From: Clostridium simiarum
GTDB taxonomy: Bacteria > Bacillota > Clostridia > Clostridiales > Clostridiaceae
Assembly: GCF_018919175.1 (NCBI RefSeq)
Contig: NZ_JAHLQL010000001.1
Location: 868,001-932,000, forward strand
Length of the DNA: 64,000 bases
Reading direction: 5' to 3'
The stretch's first letter is position 1. Every line of letters begins with the position of its first letter. The position numbers and the translations under genes were made by a program. Under the pieces are notes generated by a model, which ran no database searches, was not told the DNA's origin, and saw nothing but the letters and a program-made list of their open reading frames with translations. Shown piece after piece: positions 63,695 to 64,000 of the stretch.

Positions 63695-64000
63695 TTAATC
63701 TAAGTAATCTTTTAATTTCTTACTTCTGCTTGGATGCCTTAATTTCCTAAGAGCTTTTGCTTCAATCTGTCTTATTCTTTCTCTTGTAACATTGAATTCC
63801 TTACCTACTTCTTCTAGGGTTCTAGCTCTTCCATCGTCTAACCCAAATCTAAGTCTTAAAACTTTTTCCTCTCTTGGAGTTAAAGTATCTAATACATTTA
63901 TGAGTTGTTCTTTAAGCATGGTGAAAGCGGCTGCTTCTGCTGGAGCTGGTGCCTCATCATCTGGAATAAAGTCTCCAAGATGACTATCTTCTTCCTCTCC
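63695..64000 (-). CDS. rpoD: Primary sigma factor, C-terminal part (gene runs off the window)
   Basis: The last 101 codons are present, continuing past position 64000. Region 3 end reads [20 protein letters not shown]; region 4 shows [26 protein letters not shown] and the helix-turn-helix [22 protein letters not shown] that reads -35 boxes. This is SigA/RpoD rather than a sporulation sigma factor, which would lack the acidic region and the full 4.2 ending. No internal start should be used. Confidence 0.96.
   Translation of the reverse strand, partial: GEEEDSHLGDFIPDDEAPAPAEAAAFTMLKEQLINVLDTLTPREEKVLRLRFGLDDGRARTLEEVGKEFNVTRERIRQIEAKALRKLRHPSRSKKLKDYLD

Noticed and set aside
1..64000. tRNA genes, rRNA genes and CRISPR arrays
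   Set aside because: None was found on reading both strands; no cloverleaf-like segment ending in CCA and no regularly spaced direct repeats were noticed. A dedicated search could still find a degenerate one.

Overview
The window looks like chromosome from a low-GC, anaerobic, spore-forming Firmicute of the genus Clostridium (sensu stricto). The evidence is the strongly AT-rich composition, strong GGAGG-type ribosome binding sites, sporulation proteins (YunB, BofC-like), the six-cysteine SCIFF peptide with its radical SAM maturase, FabK as the enoyl reductase, and a lactate dehydrogenase/Etf cluster of the electron-confurcating type. I cannot fix the species. Most genes run on the minus strand. 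No tRNA or rRNA gene, CRISPR array or intact transposase was seen.

Layout from left to right. (1) 1-2540: arginine deiminase pathway (arcC partial, ornithine carbamoyltransferase, arcA), with a palindrome-rich promoter upstream. (2) 3064-12737: a complete type II fatty-acid synthesis operon read fabT-fabH-acpP-fabK-fabD-fabG-fabF-accB-fabZ-accC-accD-accA, with two TTTGA-N3-TCAAA operators in front of the MarR-type regulator. (3) 12.9-17.3 kb: PHP phosphatase, flavin reductase, glyA, a two-part ThrE-type exporter and a CsoR-family repressor. (4) 17.36-17.56 kb: 6S RNA with a near-consensus promoter, just downstream of aspS. (5) 17.6-42.2 kb: a long housekeeping run: aspS, hisS, hemZ, a metallo-hydrolase, dtd, relA, apt, a RecJ relative that has lost its catalytic motifs, secF, secD, the SCIFF pair, yajC, tgt, queA, ruvB, ruvA, a BofC-like protein, yebC, yigZ, a MocR regulator, a nucleotidyltransferase, and hflX with a RadC/JAMM-like N-terminal domain. 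(6) 42.5-43.6 kb: small clostridial proteins with a decayed duplicate. (7) 43.9-52.9 kb: hpt, yunB, a class A penicillin-binding protein, dcd, and the lactate dehydrogenase/EtfA/EtfB operon with a GntR-family regulator and operator.

(8) 53.7-60.65 kb is the most unusual part. It is an accessory interval flanked by two direct copies of the last ~33 nt of rnpB. One is the functional 3' end of the gene (60652-60684). The other is a diverged copy 6.9 kb away (53763-53795), followed by its own terminator. Between them lie a frameshifted YHYH-type surface gene, a zinc-ribbon/TM2 protein, an IS3-family transposase relic, a flavodoxin-like oxidoreductase, a short-chain dehydrogenase pseudogene fused to a group II intron reverse-transcriptase fragment, a secreted Big2-cohesin-dockerin protein, a 5'-truncated phage-type regulator and a polyarginine-containing small protein. 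I read this as an old, decayed island integrated at the rnpB 3' end.

(9) 60.65-64 kb: rnpB, a Nif3-family protein, trmK, a PH-like membrane protein and the C-terminal part of rpoD.
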